Position numbers and translations under genes: made by a program. A stretch of 64,000 nt of DNA from Pontiellaceae bacterium B1224 (GTDB lineage Bacteria; Verrucomicrobiota; Kiritimatiellia; Kiritimatiellales; Pontiellaceae), in the NCBI GenBank assembly GCA_029432815.1, contig JAROBA010000028.1, positions 19,577 to 83,576 on the forward strand, in the 5' to 3' direction. A model generated the notes under the pieces. It saw nothing but the letters and a program-made list of their open reading frames with translations, did no database searches and was not told the DNA's origin. Position 1 is the stretch's first letter, and each line of letters begins with the position of its first letter. Positions 1 through 8,914 of this stretch are shown here, piece after piece.

Positions 1-281
1 ACCATCAGCGACAGCGGCGTGCGGGAGCTCTCATGAATCCTGAATAAAACTTCTGCTGAAATAATTTCATTCGTGATGGACGAGAGGTCGAAAGCAATCA
101 AACCAATGGTTCCAGGCATGGGCGCGAGCATTATATATTCACTCGCTCCGCTGTTCGAATTTCGGTCGGTGCTTCTGGCAAACGTATCTTTCGATGCTGT
201 CAGTTCAACATTAAAATCATCCGCCACCACAAAGGAACAGCTCATTAAAACGCTCAGTGCAATAGTATTAAAGTTTTTCAA
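1..281 (-). CDS. Secreted DNRLRE-like protein, N-terminal part only
   Basis: The gene runs off the left edge; about 93 codons are visible. I chose a TTG start at 281-279 because a purine-rich ribosome site (GGAGAGTGAGGG) lies just upstream and the first residues (MKNFNTIALSVLMSCSFVVA) form a signal peptide. The only downstream ATG would cut that peptide. The mature part, with SKDTFARSTDRNSN and then LIAFDLSSITNEIISAEVLFRI, resembles the start of DNRLRE/disaggregatase-type jelly-roll domains of secreted PVC proteins. Function unknown; probably an extracellular carbohydrate-associated module. Confidence 0.65.
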   Translation of the reverse strand, partial: MKNFNTIALSVLMSCSFVVADDFNVELTASKDTFARSTDRNSNSGASEYIMLAPMPGTIGLIAFDLSSITNEIISAEVLFRIHESSRTPLSLM

Positions 282-351
282 AATTCCCTCACTCTCCTGT
301 TAAACATACTCCTCACACTATAGCAGGATAAGGACCATTCCGGCTTTTTTA

Positions 352-750
352 TTAAAGAACAAAATCCCGTTCAAATTTTTCCAGACATTGCATCAGCTTA
401 TGGGAACTAATCAGCTTTTTGGCCTCATCAATTGAAACTACCCGTCTCTCACGGCGATAATCTTCCTTCCACTTTGCGCTGAGAGAGCGCACTTCAAACG
501 CATAAAGTGTCAAACGAACCTGTTCGCCGCTTCTGATATAGACCTTGGTTCGATAGGAATTCTTCTTTAAAAGTTTCCCTTTAACCCCGGCCTCTTCAAA
601 GGCTTCCAGTTCAGCGGTTCCTCTTTTACCATGTTCTTTTTCGTATTGCCCCTTCGGAAAAATCCAGAATCCGCTCGCACTAGTGATCATCACAACCTCA
701 ATTCCACGGTCCCCCCGCAAAAATGGTATCACGCCATATTGTTTCTGCAT
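352..750 (-). CDS. Nudix hydrolase, DIPP-like
   Basis: A 132-residue Nudix protein. The Nudix box is visible from about residue 34: GQYEKEHGKRGTAELEAFEE, then AGV. It keeps the G-x5-E spacing, but the usual REUxEE reads LEAFEE. The FPKG motif just before the box is typical of diphosphoinositol/diadenosine polyphosphate hydrolases. Predicted to hydrolyse a nucleoside or inositol diphosphate-linked substrate with Mg2+; substrate unknown. It stands alone, between the partial secreted gene and the sulfatase. Confidence 0.8.
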   Translation of the reverse strand: MQKQYGVIPFLRGDRGIEVVMITSASGFWIFPKGQYEKEHGKRGTAELEAFEEAGVKGKLLKKNSYRTKVYIRSGEQVRLTLYAFEVRSLSAKWKEDYRRERRVVSIDEAKKLISSHKLMQCLEKFERDFVL

Positions 751-936
751 CTATTATATCCTCAACGTAAAATCATATGATCTTCATTTCATAACATTCT
801 ACCTAAACGCTCATACCATTGCCAAACCCTACTTATAAAAATGCCGCAAAACCGCGTCCAAATCGTAGCACGATTGACGTATTTTGTGTATAAAGTTCAT
901 TAACAGGACGCGATCCAACTTGAAGGAGCAGAACGA

Positions 937-2346
937 ATGCGAAAACCTTTTATGAGTCTATTCATAAGCACCGCCGCCGTTTTTAACGCCATGGCTTCCA
1001 CTCCGCATCCGAATATCCTATTGATCTGTATCGACGATCTGCGCCCCGAGCTGGCCTCATTCGGCGCGGACTACATCCACTCACCGAATATCGACCGGTT
1101 GGCCGAAGCGGGCCGCCCCTTTTTCCATCACTATGTCAATGCACCAAGCTGCGGACCGTCGCGCTGCACGCTGCTGACCGGACGGTATGGCGCAGCGGGC
1201 AATAATGCCCTGTTTCTGCGTGCGACCGCCTTTGAAAAAGATCCGGATGCCATTCCGCCCAGCATGCCCGAATGGTTTCGTAAAAACGGATACACCACCG
1301 TGTCGGTCGGCAAAGTTTCCCACCATCCCGGTGGACGCGGCGGACCCGACTGGAACGACGATGCCGCCATCGAACTGCCGAATGCGTGGGACCGACACCT
1401 CATGCCGTGCGGCAAATGGGAAACCCCAAAGGGCGCCATGCACGGACTGGCCAATGGCGAGGTTCGCAAAAAAGCGGGCGATATGGATGTTTTCCAATCA
1501 TTGGAAGGCCCCGACACCATCTATCCGGACGGATTAATCGCCGATGAAGGAATGAAGCAACTCGCAGAACTCGTCAAAGCCGATAAACCGTTTTTTCTGG
1601 CCATCGGTCTGATTAAACCGCACCTCCCGTTTGGCGCACCTCAGAAATATCTGGATCTCTACGCAGGGATTGAGCTGCCGCCCGTGCCGCATCCGGAAAA
1701 ACCTGACGGAATAACCACCTGGCATGGCTCCGGTGAATTTATGAACTACAACCGCTGGGAAAAAGATCCTCGCACCGATGAGCAATTTTCAGAAAACGTG
1801 CGGCGTCACTATGCCGCCTGCGTCAGCTATGCCGATAAACATGTCGGCGATATCATTGCTCGGCTCAAACAAACCGGGGCCGACAAAAATACGATTATCG
1901 TCGTGTGGGGCGACCATGGCTGGCATCTGGGCGAACATTCCATCTGGGGCAAGCATTCCCTCTTTGAAGAAGCCCTGCTTTCCCCGCTCATCATCCAATT
2001 TCCAGACATTGGAAAACCGGGCATTCCATCCGATGCCGTGGTGGAAACGCTCGACCTCTTCCCCACCCTGTGCGTACTGAGCAAAGTGCCAATGCCTGAA
2101 TTTGTACAGGGCGTTTCGCTGGTTCCAATGCTTGAAAATCCGGATGCTCCCGGCCATAGCGCACTGGGCTATAAACAAGATACCTTTACGCTGCGGACCG
2201 CCCAATACCGCATCATCCAGCACAAAGATGGCAACATCGAACTCTACGACCACGCCACCCCGGAAGGCGAAACCCGCAACATTGCTGCAGAAAATCCGGC
2301 GCTGGTTGCAGAACTGATTGAAAAGCTTAACGTCAAAAAGCCGTAG
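937..2346 (+). CDS. Secreted sulfatase, iduronate-2-sulfatase type
   Basis: A 469-residue alkaline-phosphatase-fold sulfatase (S1) with an N-terminal signal peptide ending near MAST. Metal-binding residues are seen in [17 protein letters not shown] (Asp33, Asp34). The signature [12 protein letters not shown] starts at Cys72, the residue that would become formylglycine. [17 protein letters not shown] around residue 323-340 supplies further metal and sulfate ligands. [10 protein letters not shown] and the overall pattern match iduronate-2-sulfatase-like enzymes. Likely removes sulfate esters from marine or host polysaccharides outside the cytoplasm. A maturase would be needed and is not in the window. 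It contains two exact TTCCA palindromes, and its end overlaps the convergent Nudix gene by 14 bp. Confidence 0.93.
   Translation: MRKPFMSLFISTAAVFNAMASTPHPNILLICIDDLRPELASFGADYIHSPNIDRLAEAGRPFFHHYVNAPSCGPSRCTLLTGRYGAAGNNALFLRATAFEKDPDAIPPSMPEWFRKNGYTTVSVGKVSHHPGGRGGPDWNDDAAIELPNAWDRHLMPCGKWETPKGAMHGLANGEVRKKAGDMDVFQSLEGPDTIYPDGLIADEGMKQLAELVKADKPFFLAIGLIKPHLPFGAPQKYLDLYAGIELPPVPHPEKPDGITTWHGSGEFMNYNRWEKDPRTDEQFSENVRRHYAACVSYADKHVGDIIARLKQTGADKNTIIVVWGDHGWHLGEHSIWGKHSLFEEALLSPLIIQFPDIGKPGIPSDAVVETLDLFPTLCVLSKVPMPEFVQGVSLVPMLENPDAPGHSALGYKQDTFTLRTAQYRIIQHKDGNIELYDHATPEGETRNIAAENPALVAELIEKLNVKKP
1492..1506. repeat. TTCCA palindrome copy
   Basis: Exact TTCCARNNNYTGGAA, spacer ATCAT; inside the sulfatase gene, read as FQSLE. 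Confidence 0.95.
2000..2014. repeat. TTCCA palindrome copy
   Basis: Exact copy, spacer GACAT; inside the sulfatase gene in a second frame, read as FPDIG. Confidence 0.95.
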
Positions 2347-2872
2347 ATTTATTCACCTTATACAGCATCCAGGCGGCGAGGGTTTTGGCATCGGACACGC
2401 CGCCGCTTCGGATGAGTTCGTCCATTTCGGACTCAGTCAGCAGGACGGTTTCAATGCGCTCGTCTTCGTCGAACGAGGTAGCCCCCTGCTCTTCCGAGAT
2501 TTCGGCAAAGAAGATATCAATGCGTTCGGTGCAGTATCCAACGCTTGGAAAAACCGGACCGAGCAGTTCCAATGTTTGGAAGTCGTAGCCCGTCTCTTCC
2601 TTCAGCTCGCGCCCGGCCGACACGGCTTCGGTTTCGCCGGGGTCGCAGTTACCCGCCACCACTTCAAAACAGATCCGCTCCATCGGTTTGCGGAACTGGC
2701 GGATAAAGACAAAGCGGCCATCGGGCAGCTGCGGAATAATCGCCACCGCCACACCGTGCTGAACAATTTCACGTTTGGATTTACGGCCGTTTTCGAGTTC
2801 CACATCGAGAACATCAACGCTGATGATCAACCCTTCATAGACCGTTTTTTTAGAGAGTGTTTTTTCGTACAT
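2333..2872 (-). CDS. ADP-ribose pyrophosphatase-like Nudix hydrolase
   Basis: About 179 residues from the ATG at 2872, preceded by AGGAAAAAATC; a longer in-frame extension upstream lacks a ribosome site and overlaps the RDD gene more. [20 protein letters not shown] leads into the Nudix box, completed by KEETGY. The layout fits the ADP-ribose/sugar-nucleotide pyrophosphatase branch (NudF-like): an N-terminal dimer region ([19 protein letters not shown]), then FIRQFRKP before the box. Predicted to cleave ADP-ribose or related sugars. It is the last gene of the 12-gene minus-strand operon. Confidence 0.87.
   Translation of the reverse strand: MYEKTLSKKTVYEGLIISVDVLDVELENGRKSKREIVQHGVAVAIIPQLPDGRFVFIRQFRKPMERICFEVVAGNCDPGETEAVSAGRELKEETGYDFQTLELLGPVFPSVGYCTERIDIFFAEISEEQGATSFDEDERIETVLLTESEMDELIRSGGVSDAKTLAAWMLYKVNKSTAF
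2567..2581. repeat. TTCCA palindrome copy
   Basis: Exact copy, spacer ATGTT; inside the Nudix gene, read as FQTLE on the minus strand. A one-mismatch copy lies 17 bp away at 2536-2550. Confidence 0.95.
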
Positions 2873-3635
2873 GATTTTTTCCTGTTTGGTTTTCGGATAG
2901 TTTATATACGCTGCAGACCACGTTGCGAACAAACTGTTCGTCAGAGATATCCTCAGTTGCTTCCGGCGGAAATTTAACCAGCGCCTGAAAATGTGCGGCC
3001 AGTTCCCGGAATACCTTCAGGCGGGCGTCATCATCGAACTCATTACGCCGCACGAGTGCGGAAACCGCCAAAGATGCTTCGTGCGGTGTAACCAGCGAAC
3101 AAAGCCGGGCTTCAAGATAGGGATGCAGGCCGAATGAATTATATTTTCCCCCACCAATTTCATCCACGTCCGGCGAGCCGATACGCGGCTGGCGCACAAC
3201 AATGGTGCCGGCGGCTAAATCGCCCAATCGCTGCGCCCGCGCATTCAGCAACGCCACCGTGCCGCCCACAAAATAGAACATAGGAAGCTGATCCACAAAA
3301 CGCAGCAGGTTGCGCACAACAATCTGGCCGAAATGCAAACTCAGCCCGCCTTCATCAACCACCCGCAAGCGCAGCAGGCGCTTGCCGAACGTCTGTCCAT
3401 TCCAGAGCCATTCAAAGCAGATACCATAGCCGATCGTGACGATGAAACTTATGATGAACCAGAGAGCAACGGCAAAATCCATGCTCACAAGAAGAAAGAG
3501 TCCCACCACCATCCGGAGAATCCAGGTCACCGTACCAATCACTAGCAGATCAACAAGCCACGCCAGCATGCGGATGATCGGACTGGCCAGCATTAACGAG
3601 AAGACCACGCCTTCCGGGGTACGGATATTCTGCAT
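2850..3635 (-). CDS. RDD family membrane protein
   Basis: About 261 residues from the ATG at 3635 (MQNIRTPEG); a GTG 39 bp upstream is possible but would overlap the previous gene. The N-terminal part has the RDD signature: R-x-L-A-W-L-V-D-L-L, then hydrophobic segments, GQTFGKRLLRLRVVDEGG, RNLLRFVDQLP, and RAQRLGDLAAGTIVVRQ. The C-terminal about 100 residues are soluble and unassigned. RDD proteins are small membrane proteins found beside MoxR/DUF58 operons and are thought to act in transport or envelope assembly. Overlaps the following Nudix gene by 23 bp. Confidence 0.88.
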   Translation of the reverse strand: MQNIRTPEGVVFSLMLASPIIRMLAWLVDLLVIGTVTWILRMVVGLFLLVSMDFAVALWFIISFIVTIGYGICFEWLWNGQTFGKRLLRLRVVDEGGLSLHFGQIVVRNLLRFVDQLPMFYFVGGTVALLNARAQRLGDLAAGTIVVRQPRIGSPDVDEIGGGKYNSFGLHPYLEARLCSLVTPHEASLAVSALVRRNEFDDDARLKVFRELAAHFQALVKFPPEATEDISDEQFVRNVVCSVYKLSENQTGKNHVRKNTL

Positions 3636-3648
3636 ATGGAATTTCGTA

Positions 3649-4650
3649 CTAATGCTGAACCTCCACGGGTTCACGCCCGCTGAAGGTCAGGAATGCAAAG
3701 AGCAGAATGAGTTCAATTGCTCCGACGGAAATCTTTAAGGCATAAGGAAGAACGGGCTCGTGGTCCTGCGAAAAATAGGCTTCAACAATGCCGGCCCATA
3801 CCAGTAGGCAGGCCACCCCGCCGATCAGCGTGGTCAGATCCGGCACAATGGCACGCAGGCGCATTTTCATGGAAAGCCGGTTGCTCCACCCGATCATGGC
3901 GCCTCCCAAAATGAGTCCCGCCTGCCCGGCAATGAGTATGGCCGGAATCTCAACACTGCCATGCGGCAGCAGCCACGCCGTGAGAAAGGTTCCCTCGCCG
4001 GCAATCAGATAGTCAGCCATCACGGCCCCGAGAATGACCCCGTTGTAAAAAAGAAGCACCGTTGAGCCAACGCCGAAGCTGATGCCCAGTGCCAGCACCA
4101 GAATGGAGACTTTGGTATTATGCGTCATCAGCATGGCCGAAAACGCCCCCTTGCCTTCCAGCTTCAGCTCGTCGGTCTTTTCCTCGTTTGCAACGCGCTC
4201 GCTCGGATCACCACCTAAATGGGAAAAGGGCATAATAGCGGCCTTGGCGTCAGGATCGAAAAGTACGGCACCCCCGCCGAAAAGCGATCCGAGCAGCGTG
4301 ATGGCGACTGCGAGGCCAAAGCACCGAGCGTGTTTGCGGAAGGTACGGGGGAATGTTTTAAAGAACCAGTGGATCGGTTTGAAGCGCATGCTGTTGGTAT
4401 GCTTTTCCTGGATTTCGCTATAGGCACGCGATACCAGCGATTCGAGATAGGCCTGCAACTCGGTTTGCGTAACAAACTCGCGGATGTGAATGAGATCGGC
4501 CGAAGTCCGTTCGGCGAGATAATGAAAGCGTTTCAGTTCGTCGAGTTTAAAACTGCCGAACGGTTCACGACCGATACGCACGAGCAAGGCATCCAGTTCG
4601 TCCCAAACAGGCTGCTCCCGATCAATGAAATTTTGGAGGTTAATAATCAT
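3649..4650 (-). CDS. SpoIIM-like (DUF95) integral membrane protein
   Basis: A 333-residue protein with a soluble helical N-terminus (FIDREQPVWDELDALL), a membrane segment around residue 110 (CFGLAVAITLLGSLFGGGAV) and several hydrophobic helices. These include GISFGVGSTVLLFYNGVILG and LPHGSVEIPAILIAGQAGL; the latter HGxxE/P motif is typical of stage II sporulation protein M relatives. In non-sporulating bacteria this family accompanies MoxR, DUF58 and RDD genes, as here. Role unknown. Overlaps the upstream gene by 4 bp, implying coupled translation. Confidence 0.85.
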   Translation of the reverse strand: MIINLQNFIDREQPVWDELDALLVRIGREPFGSFKLDELKRFHYLAERTSADLIHIREFVTQTELQAYLESLVSRAYSEIQEKHTNSMRFKPIHWFFKTFPRTFRKHARCFGLAVAITLLGSLFGGGAVLFDPDAKAAIMPFSHLGGDPSERVANEEKTDELKLEGKGAFSAMLMTHNTKVSILVLALGISFGVGSTVLLFYNGVILGAVMADYLIAGEGTFLTAWLLPHGSVEIPAILIAGQAGLILGGAMIGWSNRLSMKMRLRAIVPDLTTLIGGVACLLVWAGIVEAYFSQDHEPVLPYALKISVGAIELILLFAFLTFSGREPVEVQH

Positions 4651-5351
4651 TGCTGAATCGATTCAAAGAATTCCGGGGTAATAAGCACCGAAACAAAGGC
4701 CAATCCAGTTCCGAGCAGTGAAATCAAAAATGGCTTTTTCGCTCGCTCCCAGTGCACAAAGAGAAAAATTAATTCAACCAACGGCACAAACAGTGCTCCC
4801 AGTCCCCACCAGATACTTTCCTGGAAGCAGGCGACGATATACCAGATGCTGCCAACTGTAGAGATAAGGAACCCCAGCCCCAGCAATGAGAGTGAAAGGA
4901 TAACCATGCCCGTCATCAAAGGCCCTTCCTTAAGTGGTTCATGCGACGGCTCCGAGGCCCCGGTCATTTCCTCATGGATCACCGTCACTCCGCCCGCCCC
5001 CTCCTCAAGCTTATCATTCGATTCCTCTAGGTCATGGATCTCACCCTCACTCACTTCCCGAACTCCGGCCGACGTTGAAAGCGAAACAAAATAGATTTCC
5101 TGTCCGGATTTACTCTTTACCTGAATGCCGGAATTCTGGATGGAAATAATTTCAAACCCGGACACCTCGTCGCCGATATATCGCAGTTGTCCGTCAATAT
5201 AGGCCACCGACCCGTTCTGGTTCTGCATCACGCCGGTCAAATCAATTTTCGGTGGAGCAGCGACCGAAACCCCGGCCATCACAATCAGAACCAATTCAAA
5301 CAACCAACGCCGAGCCATTTTTCTGCAATATGTCTCCGGTTTTCTATTCAT
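4647..5351 (-). CDS. Membrane protein with PilP-like periplasmic segment
   Basis: A 234-residue protein. An N-terminal signal or anchor (WLFELVLIVMAGVSVAA) is followed by a stretch reading VAYIDGQLRYIGDEVSGFEI and IQVKSKSGQEIYF. It resembles the beta-rich PilP/general-secretion small domain (idG..y..GD.i.G..v..I). An acidic linker (about residues 100-130) and three hydrophobic helices follow. It sits between DUF58 and SpoIIM-like genes, so an envelope-linked role is likely. I cannot name a function. Confidence 0.7.
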   Translation of the reverse strand: MNRKPETYCRKMARRWLFELVLIVMAGVSVAAPPKIDLTGVMQNQNGSVAYIDGQLRYIGDEVSGFEIISIQNSGIQVKSKSGQEIYFVSLSTSAGVREVSEGEIHDLEESNDKLEEGAGGVTVIHEEMTGASEPSHEPLKEGPLMTGMVILSLSLLGLGFLISTVGSIWYIVACFQESIWWGLGALFVPLVELIFLFVHWERAKKPFLISLLGTGLAFVSVLITPEFFESIQQ

Positions 5352-5364
5352 AGCACCCTCGTCT

Positions 5365-6702
5365 CTATATTAACTGTCTTTGCTTAATCTGCATGTATTG
5401 CGTAATCAGATCGCCGCTTAATTGTTCATTTTCAAGCAGACCAAACTGAACTCCTTCCGCGCGCAACTGCAACTCGAGTTCGTGTAGTTTACGCCATGAA
5501 ATATGGCCGCTGAGCCGGTCATACAGGTCGGAGGTCGAAACCGCCGGTTCCCCTTCGAAAAGAGGATGAGCCCCTTCGGGTTTGAGCATGTTGACCACAA
5601 CCAGATGATGGTGGCTCAAAAGCGAAATGCTTTCCCTGAACCGCTCGGCTTCGGCGGCATCGTCGAGGCTCGTTAAAAAAACCAGCAGCGCGCGTTTGCG
5701 CAGGCGGGTGCGAATAAACGAAACCAGTTCATTGAAATCCGGCGAGGCCTCTTCGGGGAGCAAGGTATAGAGCGCATTGCGGCAGGTATCAAAATGGGAT
5801 TTCCCGCGAGCCGCCTTTAAAAACAGATTGGGGCGCGCTCCAAATTCAATAAGGCCGAACAGGTCCCCCTGTTTTTCGGCGGCAACGGCCAGCATCAGCG
5901 CCGAGGTGATGTAGCGCTCCAGCATCGTTACGGTTTCGCCCGACCCCGGTGCATGCACACGGCGGGCACTGAGCCGCGAGGAATCGAGCACCACATAGAT
6001 TTCCTGCGTACGTTCGATCTGATAGACCTTCGTGACCGGCTCCTTACGTTTGGCGGTGGTCTTCCAATGAATGTCCTGATAGGTGTCGCCGGGTATGTAT
6101 TCCCGCAGTTTCTCAAACTCCCTCCCTTTACTGACCTGACGCCACAGGTGGCCGCCGTTGTCTCCCCGGTTGAGAAAAAGGGCCGCCGCACTTCGCAGCT
6201 CGGTTCGCAGATTGGGATACACCCGAAACTCAGATTCAACCGGCACCTGCCGGCGCATCAGCCAAAGTCCGAGCAGCGATGCTGTTTCAAGACAAACCAT
6301 CTGAAATGCATACTGCCCGCATTCGGTTGGTTCAACGGTCCATTGCAATCGATACCAGCAATCTGTTTTCGGGATCTGCATCACGAACTCATCCAGTTCA
6401 GCCGTGATGGTTGCGGGCAACGGAAGGCCGAAGCGGACGTTCTTAAGCGTGCGGTTTGTGCTTTTTATTTTGAGTTCAACATTTCCCGGGACCTGCTTGG
6501 AGAGTCGGACAATCCGGGGCGCTTCAATCTCCACGCCCGCCAGCCGCCAGGCATTTCCAAGGGCATCGGCAGCGGCCACCGTGCATAGAACCGCCAGCAC
6601 AATGCAACCCAGCACAAAAGCTGTTGAACTGAATGCCGCCGCCAAGGCAACCGGCATAAAAAGCGCGGCCAGCAGCAATAATCTGTTTGAAGGAACGATC
6701 AA
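5365..6702 (-). CDS. DUF58 family protein
   Basis: A 445-residue protein with two N-terminal membrane helices, then a beta-rich region and the DUF58 core. The core shows EFEKLREYIPGDTYQDIHWK, followed by TTAKRKEPVTKVY. The von Willebrand-like start QEIYVVLDSSRL keeps a D-S-S, part of a degenerate MIDAS. It partners the adjacent MoxR ATPase (4-bp overlap). In studied systems such pairs act as chaperones or insert metals and modulate envelope or respiratory complexes; the client here is unknown. Confidence 0.9.
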   Translation of the reverse strand: MIVPSNRLLLLAALFMPVALAAAFSSTAFVLGCIVLAVLCTVAAADALGNAWRLAGVEIEAPRIVRLSKQVPGNVELKIKSTNRTLKNVRFGLPLPATITAELDEFVMQIPKTDCWYRLQWTVEPTECGQYAFQMVCLETASLLGLWLMRRQVPVESEFRVYPNLRTELRSAAALFLNRGDNGGHLWRQVSKGREFEKLREYIPGDTYQDIHWKTTAKRKEPVTKVYQIERTQEIYVVLDSSRLSARRVHAPGSGETVTMLERYITSALMLAVAAEKQGDLFGLIEFGARPNLFLKAARGKSHFDTCRNALYTLLPEEASPDFNELVSFIRTRLRKRALLVFLTSLDDAAEAERFRESISLLSHHHLVVVNMLKPEGAHPLFEGEPAVSTSDLYDRLSGHISWRKLHELELQLRAEGVQFGLLENEQLSGDLITQYMQIKQRQLI

Positions 6703-7664
6703 CGCGGTACCGGAATTTCCTGTAGAATGCGTTCAATAACTTCCGAAACCGTCATGCCCTCAATTTCATATTCGGGCTGGAGAATGATACGCAGACAAAG
6801 CACGGGGTTCGCCATAATCTTAATATCATCCGGTGTAACAAAATCGCGGCCCTGAATGATCGCATGCGCGCGCGCGGCCAGCATAAGGGCCTGCGTTGCG
6901 CGCGGCCCCGCCCCCACCATCGTGCTGTCGTCAGTACGGGTGGCCCGAATGATTCCCACCACATAATCAATCAATTCATCGCGTACCGTAACATGGAGCA
7001 GCACCTCACGCAACGAACCCAGTTCCTCGGCAGGAATCACCGTTTGAACCGCATCGGCCTCCAGTACTTTTTCGGGCGCATCGTTCCCCAAACTGCGCCG
7101 GGCTAATTCAATCTCCTCTTCCGGCCCCAGACAATCCATGGTGATCTTAAGCATAAAACGGTCTTTCTGGGCTTCAGGCAACGGATAGGTGCCTTCGTAT
7201 TCAAGCGGGTTCTGCGTTGCAAATACCGTAAAATCTTCGGACAGCGGATGGGTTTCGCAATCAATCGATACGCACCGCTCCTGCATGGCCTGCAGCAGGG
7301 CCGACTGCGTTTTTGCCGGAGCGCGGTTAATTTCATCGGCCAGCAGAAAGGTGGTGAACACCGGCCCCTTCACGAGATTAAACTCGTTGTTTTTCATGTT
7401 GAAAATATTCGTGCCCGTAATGTCAGCCGGCATGAGGTCCGGGGTGAACTGGATACGCCCGAAATCGCAACCCAGCACCTTGGCCAGTGTGCGCACCAAA
7501 AGGGTTTTGGCCACACCGGGCACGCCCTCAATCAAGGCATGGTTCCGTGTAATAATGGCAATCATTGCCTTGTCGATTACCGCATCCTGGCCGATTACCA
7601 CTTTGGCGATTTCCCGTTTGGCCTTCGTCAGGGTTTCCTGGAACTGTTCAATTGTATATGCCAT
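6699..7664 (-). CDS. MoxR family AAA+ ATPase
   Basis: A 321-residue AAA+ ATPase of the MoxR (AAA_3) branch. Walker A is GVPGVAKT at residues 47-54, Walker B is LLADEINRAP, and sensor 1 is TQNPLEYEGTYPLPEAQKDR. The C-terminal lid has GAGPRATQALMLAARAHA. Full length for the family. It should work with the DUF58, DUF4129 and DUF4350 membrane proteins of the same operon. Confidence 0.96.
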   Translation of the reverse strand: MAYTIEQFQETLTKAKREIAKVVIGQDAVIDKAMIAIITRNHALIEGVPGVAKTLLVRTLAKVLGCDFGRIQFTPDLMPADITGTNIFNMKNNEFNLVKGPVFTTFLLADEINRAPAKTQSALLQAMQERCVSIDCETHPLSEDFTVFATQNPLEYEGTYPLPEAQKDRFMLKITMDCLGPEEEIELARRSLGNDAPEKVLEADAVQTVIPAEELGSLREVLLHVTVRDELIDYVVGIIRATRTDDSTMVGAGPRATQALMLAARAHAIIQGRDFVTPDDIKIMANPVLCLRIILQPEYEIEGMTVSEVIERILQEIPVPR

Positions 7665-7666
7665 GG

Positions 7667-8914
7667 TTATTTCCTTTCGTTCACAAATTTCAGCAACTGG
7701 TTATAGATGTCGACCGGATGTTTTTTTTCGTTTCGTTTTTCCAAACGCTGGAACTCCGCGTTCAGCTTTTCGTTTTTCGTTTTCATGGCGGCCATGCGGG
7801 CCACGGTTGAGTTCCACTCGCTCACCATCGTTTTAATCAGAAGTTTCTGCGGAATATGCCGGACCAGCAGATTGGTAAAGCCCTGCCTGGCATCCACGGA
7901 CAACCCCACTTCGTTATCACCGGAGTTGGGGTCGGTATATTTCGGAACAAAGCTGGAGGATCGCTGCCAGATAAAGAGCCCGGCCAATACGAGCAATGCC
8001 AGCAGCACACCGGTCAGCCCGTAGCGGTTGACCAGCATCATAATGCCTTCCTGCGACTCCACCCCAAGATGCAGCTCATCGAACAGAATGGTTTTTCGCG
8101 AATCCATCAGCTTCACCAGCAGGGCTGTTTGCCGATCCTGCACCATGGCTTCGTTGCTGAATAAATAGCTGTCGGCCATCAGCACCACCGATCCCGCGCC
8201 CCATTCACGTTCAATGATGACCGGCTTATCCAAATATTCATAGAGCACATTCCATTCTTCGCCGAGATTATCGAACCAAAGCGCCGAACTCCACGAGACC
8301 GGTTCGAGTTCGGGGTTTCCAGAGGTTGGAAAGGCGATTTCTTCCGGGTCCAATGCCTTCAGTTCTTTTCGGGTGAAGCGTTCGAGGTCAACCTGCCAAC
8401 GCTCCTGCACGTCACGCCGTTGACAATCCGGACAGGTCTTCGGATCGTGCTTTTCACCGTCCTCTTTTGAATCCGCATCGTCGTCTGTTTCAGCATCTTC
8501 GGGGGCGGTGGTCTCGTCGCAGACTTCTTCCTCTTTTTGGTAGCGGCTGTATGTTGCCGACGCTGGTTTGAAAGCCACCACGGCATGCCCGCCCGATGTA
8601 AGAAAAGGATCGAGCACCTCATCCATATCGGCGCGTACGGAATAGAAACCACAGCCCAAAAAGAGCACGGTTTTCCCCGCGGTATTTTCATCCTTAAGCG
8701 GCTTGAGCAGGCGGTGCGCCGCCACGCCGCGATATTTTTCCAGAGATTGGAAAAGAATCTTCGCTCCCTGCGGATCCGAGCGGTAGCTCGAATACGCGGG
8801 AAAAATATCGCCCGCCCGAAAACGCAGTTCGAACAGCTGCAACAACCCCAGCACCAGAATGGCCCCAAGCCCGACCACAGAGAGCACCGCGAAAAGTCTA
8901 CGCTTCAAATCCAT
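7667..8914 (-). CDS. DUF4350-type membrane protein
   Basis: About 415 residues from the ATG at 8914 (MDLKRRLFAVLSVVGLG), with an AGGA ribosome site. It has an N-terminal membrane helix, then a long extracytoplasmic domain containing SYRSDPQGAKILFQSLEKY, the hallmark start of DUF4350. An acidic insertion with a CPDC pair (PKTCPDCQRR) follows, then a second helix (GLTGVLLALLVLAGLFIW) and a cytoplasmic coiled tail. DUF4350 proteins occur in MoxR/DUF58 operons. The CPDC insertion could bind metal or form a disulfide, which I have not seen as a standard family feature. Two exact palindromes lie inside, one more in its 3' end. Confidence 0.83.
   Translation of the reverse strand: MDLKRRLFAVLSVVGLGAILVLGLLQLFELRFRAGDIFPAYSSYRSDPQGAKILFQSLEKYRGVAAHRLLKPLKDENTAGKTVLFLGCGFYSVRADMDEVLDPFLTSGGHAVVAFKPASATYSRYQKEEEVCDETTAPEDAETDDDADSKEDGEKHDPKTCPDCQRRDVQERWQVDLERFTRKELKALDPEEIAFPTSGNPELEPVSWSSALWFDNLGEEWNVLYEYLDKPVIIEREWGAGSVVLMADSYLFSNEAMVQDRQTALLVKLMDSRKTILFDELHLGVESQEGIMMLVNRYGLTGVLLALLVLAGLFIWQRSSSFVPKYTDPNSGDNEVGLSVDARQGFTNLLVRHIPQKLLIKTMVSEWNSTVARMAAMKTKNEKLNAEFQRLEKRNEKKHPVDIYNQLLKFVNERK
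7739..7753. repeat. TTCCA palindrome copy
   Basis: Exact copy, spacer AACGC; inside the DUF4350 gene, read as FQRLE on the minus strand. Confidence 0.95.
8317..8331. repeat. TTCCA palindrome copy
   Basis: Exact copy, spacer GAGGT; inside the DUF4350 gene, read in another frame as FPTSGN. Confidence 0.95.
8738..8752. repeat. TTCCA palindrome copy
   Basis: Exact copy, spacer GAGAT; inside the DUF4350 gene, read as FQSLE within the DUF4350 start motif. Confidence 0.95.

Noticed and set aside
874..894. TTGACG and TATAAA upstream of the sulfatase as a promoter
   Set aside because: Spacer is only 9 bp.
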